Assembly (NCBI GenBank): GCA_003220195.1
Contig: QHRT01000222.1
Span: 536-5,658, forward strand
Direction: 5' to 3'
DNA: 5,123 bases
Source: Candidatus Rokuibacteriota bacterium
GTDB taxonomy: Bacteria > Methylomirabilota > Methylomirabilia > Rokubacteriales > CSP1-6
Positions 4,721 through 5,123 of this stretch are shown in pieces. Under the pieces are notes generated by a model. The model was not told the origin of the DNA, ran no database searches, and worked only from the letters and a program-made list of their open reading frames with translations. The stretch's first letter is position 1. Each line of letters begins with the position of its first letter. The translations under genes were made by a program, and so were the position numbers.

Positions 4721-5123
4721 TCAGAGAATCGACCCCCGCGCGGGAGCCCCGGCGTCCCGATTCAGCGCCAGCATCACGTCCGCGACGACCCGCTCGCCCG
4801 CAGAGGCGCTCGCGGCGGACGCGAGAGCCCGCTGCGTCGCGATCGACACCCTCGCGGCCTTCACGGTCCCGCCGACGATGAGCACCGCCGGCGATTCGAT
4901 CGCGGCGGCGCCCGCGATCTCGGCGATCGTCGCCAGCCGTCCCGGAATCACGCGCTCGTCAGGCATCGCGGCGCGCTCGACGATCACCACGGGCTCCCGT
5001 GGATCGCGGCCCTGAGCGATCAACATCGCCGTGATCGGCGCGAGCGTCCGCACGGTCATGTAGAAGACCAGCGTGCTGTCGCTCTCGGCCAGGAGTCGCC
5101 AGTCGAGCGCCGCCGCGGTCTCG
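4721..5123 (-). CDS. Uroporphyrinogen-III C-methyltransferase, C-terminal part
   Basis: The last 133 residues of a tetrapyrrole methylase, cut by the window's right edge (reading frame from 5122). It would transfer methyl groups from S-adenosylmethionine to C2 and C7 of uroporphyrinogen III, making precorrin-2 for siroheme and cobalamin. It closely follows the C-terminal half of the CysG/CobA methylase domain: STLVFYMTV (CysG has TLVFYMGL), ITAMLIAQGRDPREPVVIVE, ERVIPGRLATIAEIA, and SPAVLIVGGTVK. The family then normally ends with a short LR-x-K-L-x-W-F helix. Here that is replaced by an Ala-rich tail of about 46 residues ending GAPARGSIL, which I do not recognise. The SAM-binding GxGPGD loop would be in the missing part. 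A nearby siroheme dehydrogenase or nitrite/sulfite reductase would be expected upstream but cannot be seen. The downstream zinc-ribbon/PH gene is probably in the same transcript. Calling it SUMT rather than another precorrin methylase is based on the YM and VIVE pattern. Confidence 0.83.
   Translation of the reverse strand, partial: ETAAALDWRLLAESDSTLVFYMTVRTLAPITAMLIAQGRDPREPVVIVERAAMPDERVIPGRLATIAEIAGAAAIESPAVLIVGGTVKAARVSIATQRALASAASASAGERVVADVMLALNRDAGAPARGSIL

Overview
The window is GC-rich bacterial chromosome with dense, short-spaced genes on both strands. Gene content (a CRP/FNR-family regulator, a UbiD-family decarboxylase, a DinB-fold protein, a zinc-ribbon/PH membrane protein, a siroheme/cobalamin-type methyltransferase) and base composition would fit a soil or sediment lineage such as Acidobacteriota (Vicinamibacteria-like). 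This is an inference from style only; there is no rRNA or marker gene to settle it.

Left part (1-2043): an untranslated stretch is followed by a frameshifted remnant of the C-terminus of a heavy-metal P-type ATPase on the minus strand (about 173-420). Running the other way is a CRP/FNR-family regulator (472-1254). Its stop codon lies inside a near-consensus CRP-type operator (1245-1260), placed about 41-42 bp before the likely start of transcription of the next gene. That gene (1375-2043) encodes an exported, histidine-rich, cysteine-free protein, and its leader contains a long, nearly perfect inverted repeat (1301-1344). Regulator, operator, His-rich exported protein and metal-ATPase remnant together look like the remains of a metal or redox response locus.

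Middle part (2083-4076): a UbiD-family (de)carboxylase on the minus strand and a DinB-family protein on the plus strand are transcribed divergently from a 131-bp region. That region carries three tandem copies of a 16-17 bp GC-rich palindromic repeat. The UbiD protein keeps the Arg/Glu/Glu catalytic positions but appears to lack the usual metal-ligand residues.

Right part (4073-5123): two minus-strand genes, a uroporphyrinogen-III C-methyltransferase (cut by the window edge) and, 39 bp downstream, a zinc-ribbon plus two-helix plus bacterial PH-domain membrane protein. The stop codon of the latter overlaps the stop codon of the DinB gene, so the two genes converge with no space for a terminator.

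No tRNA, rRNA, CRISPR array, transposase or integrase was seen. The most noteworthy items are the regulator/operator/His-rich protein module with its leader hairpin, the ATPase remnant, the intergenic palindromic repeat array and the atypical UbiD active-site surroundings.
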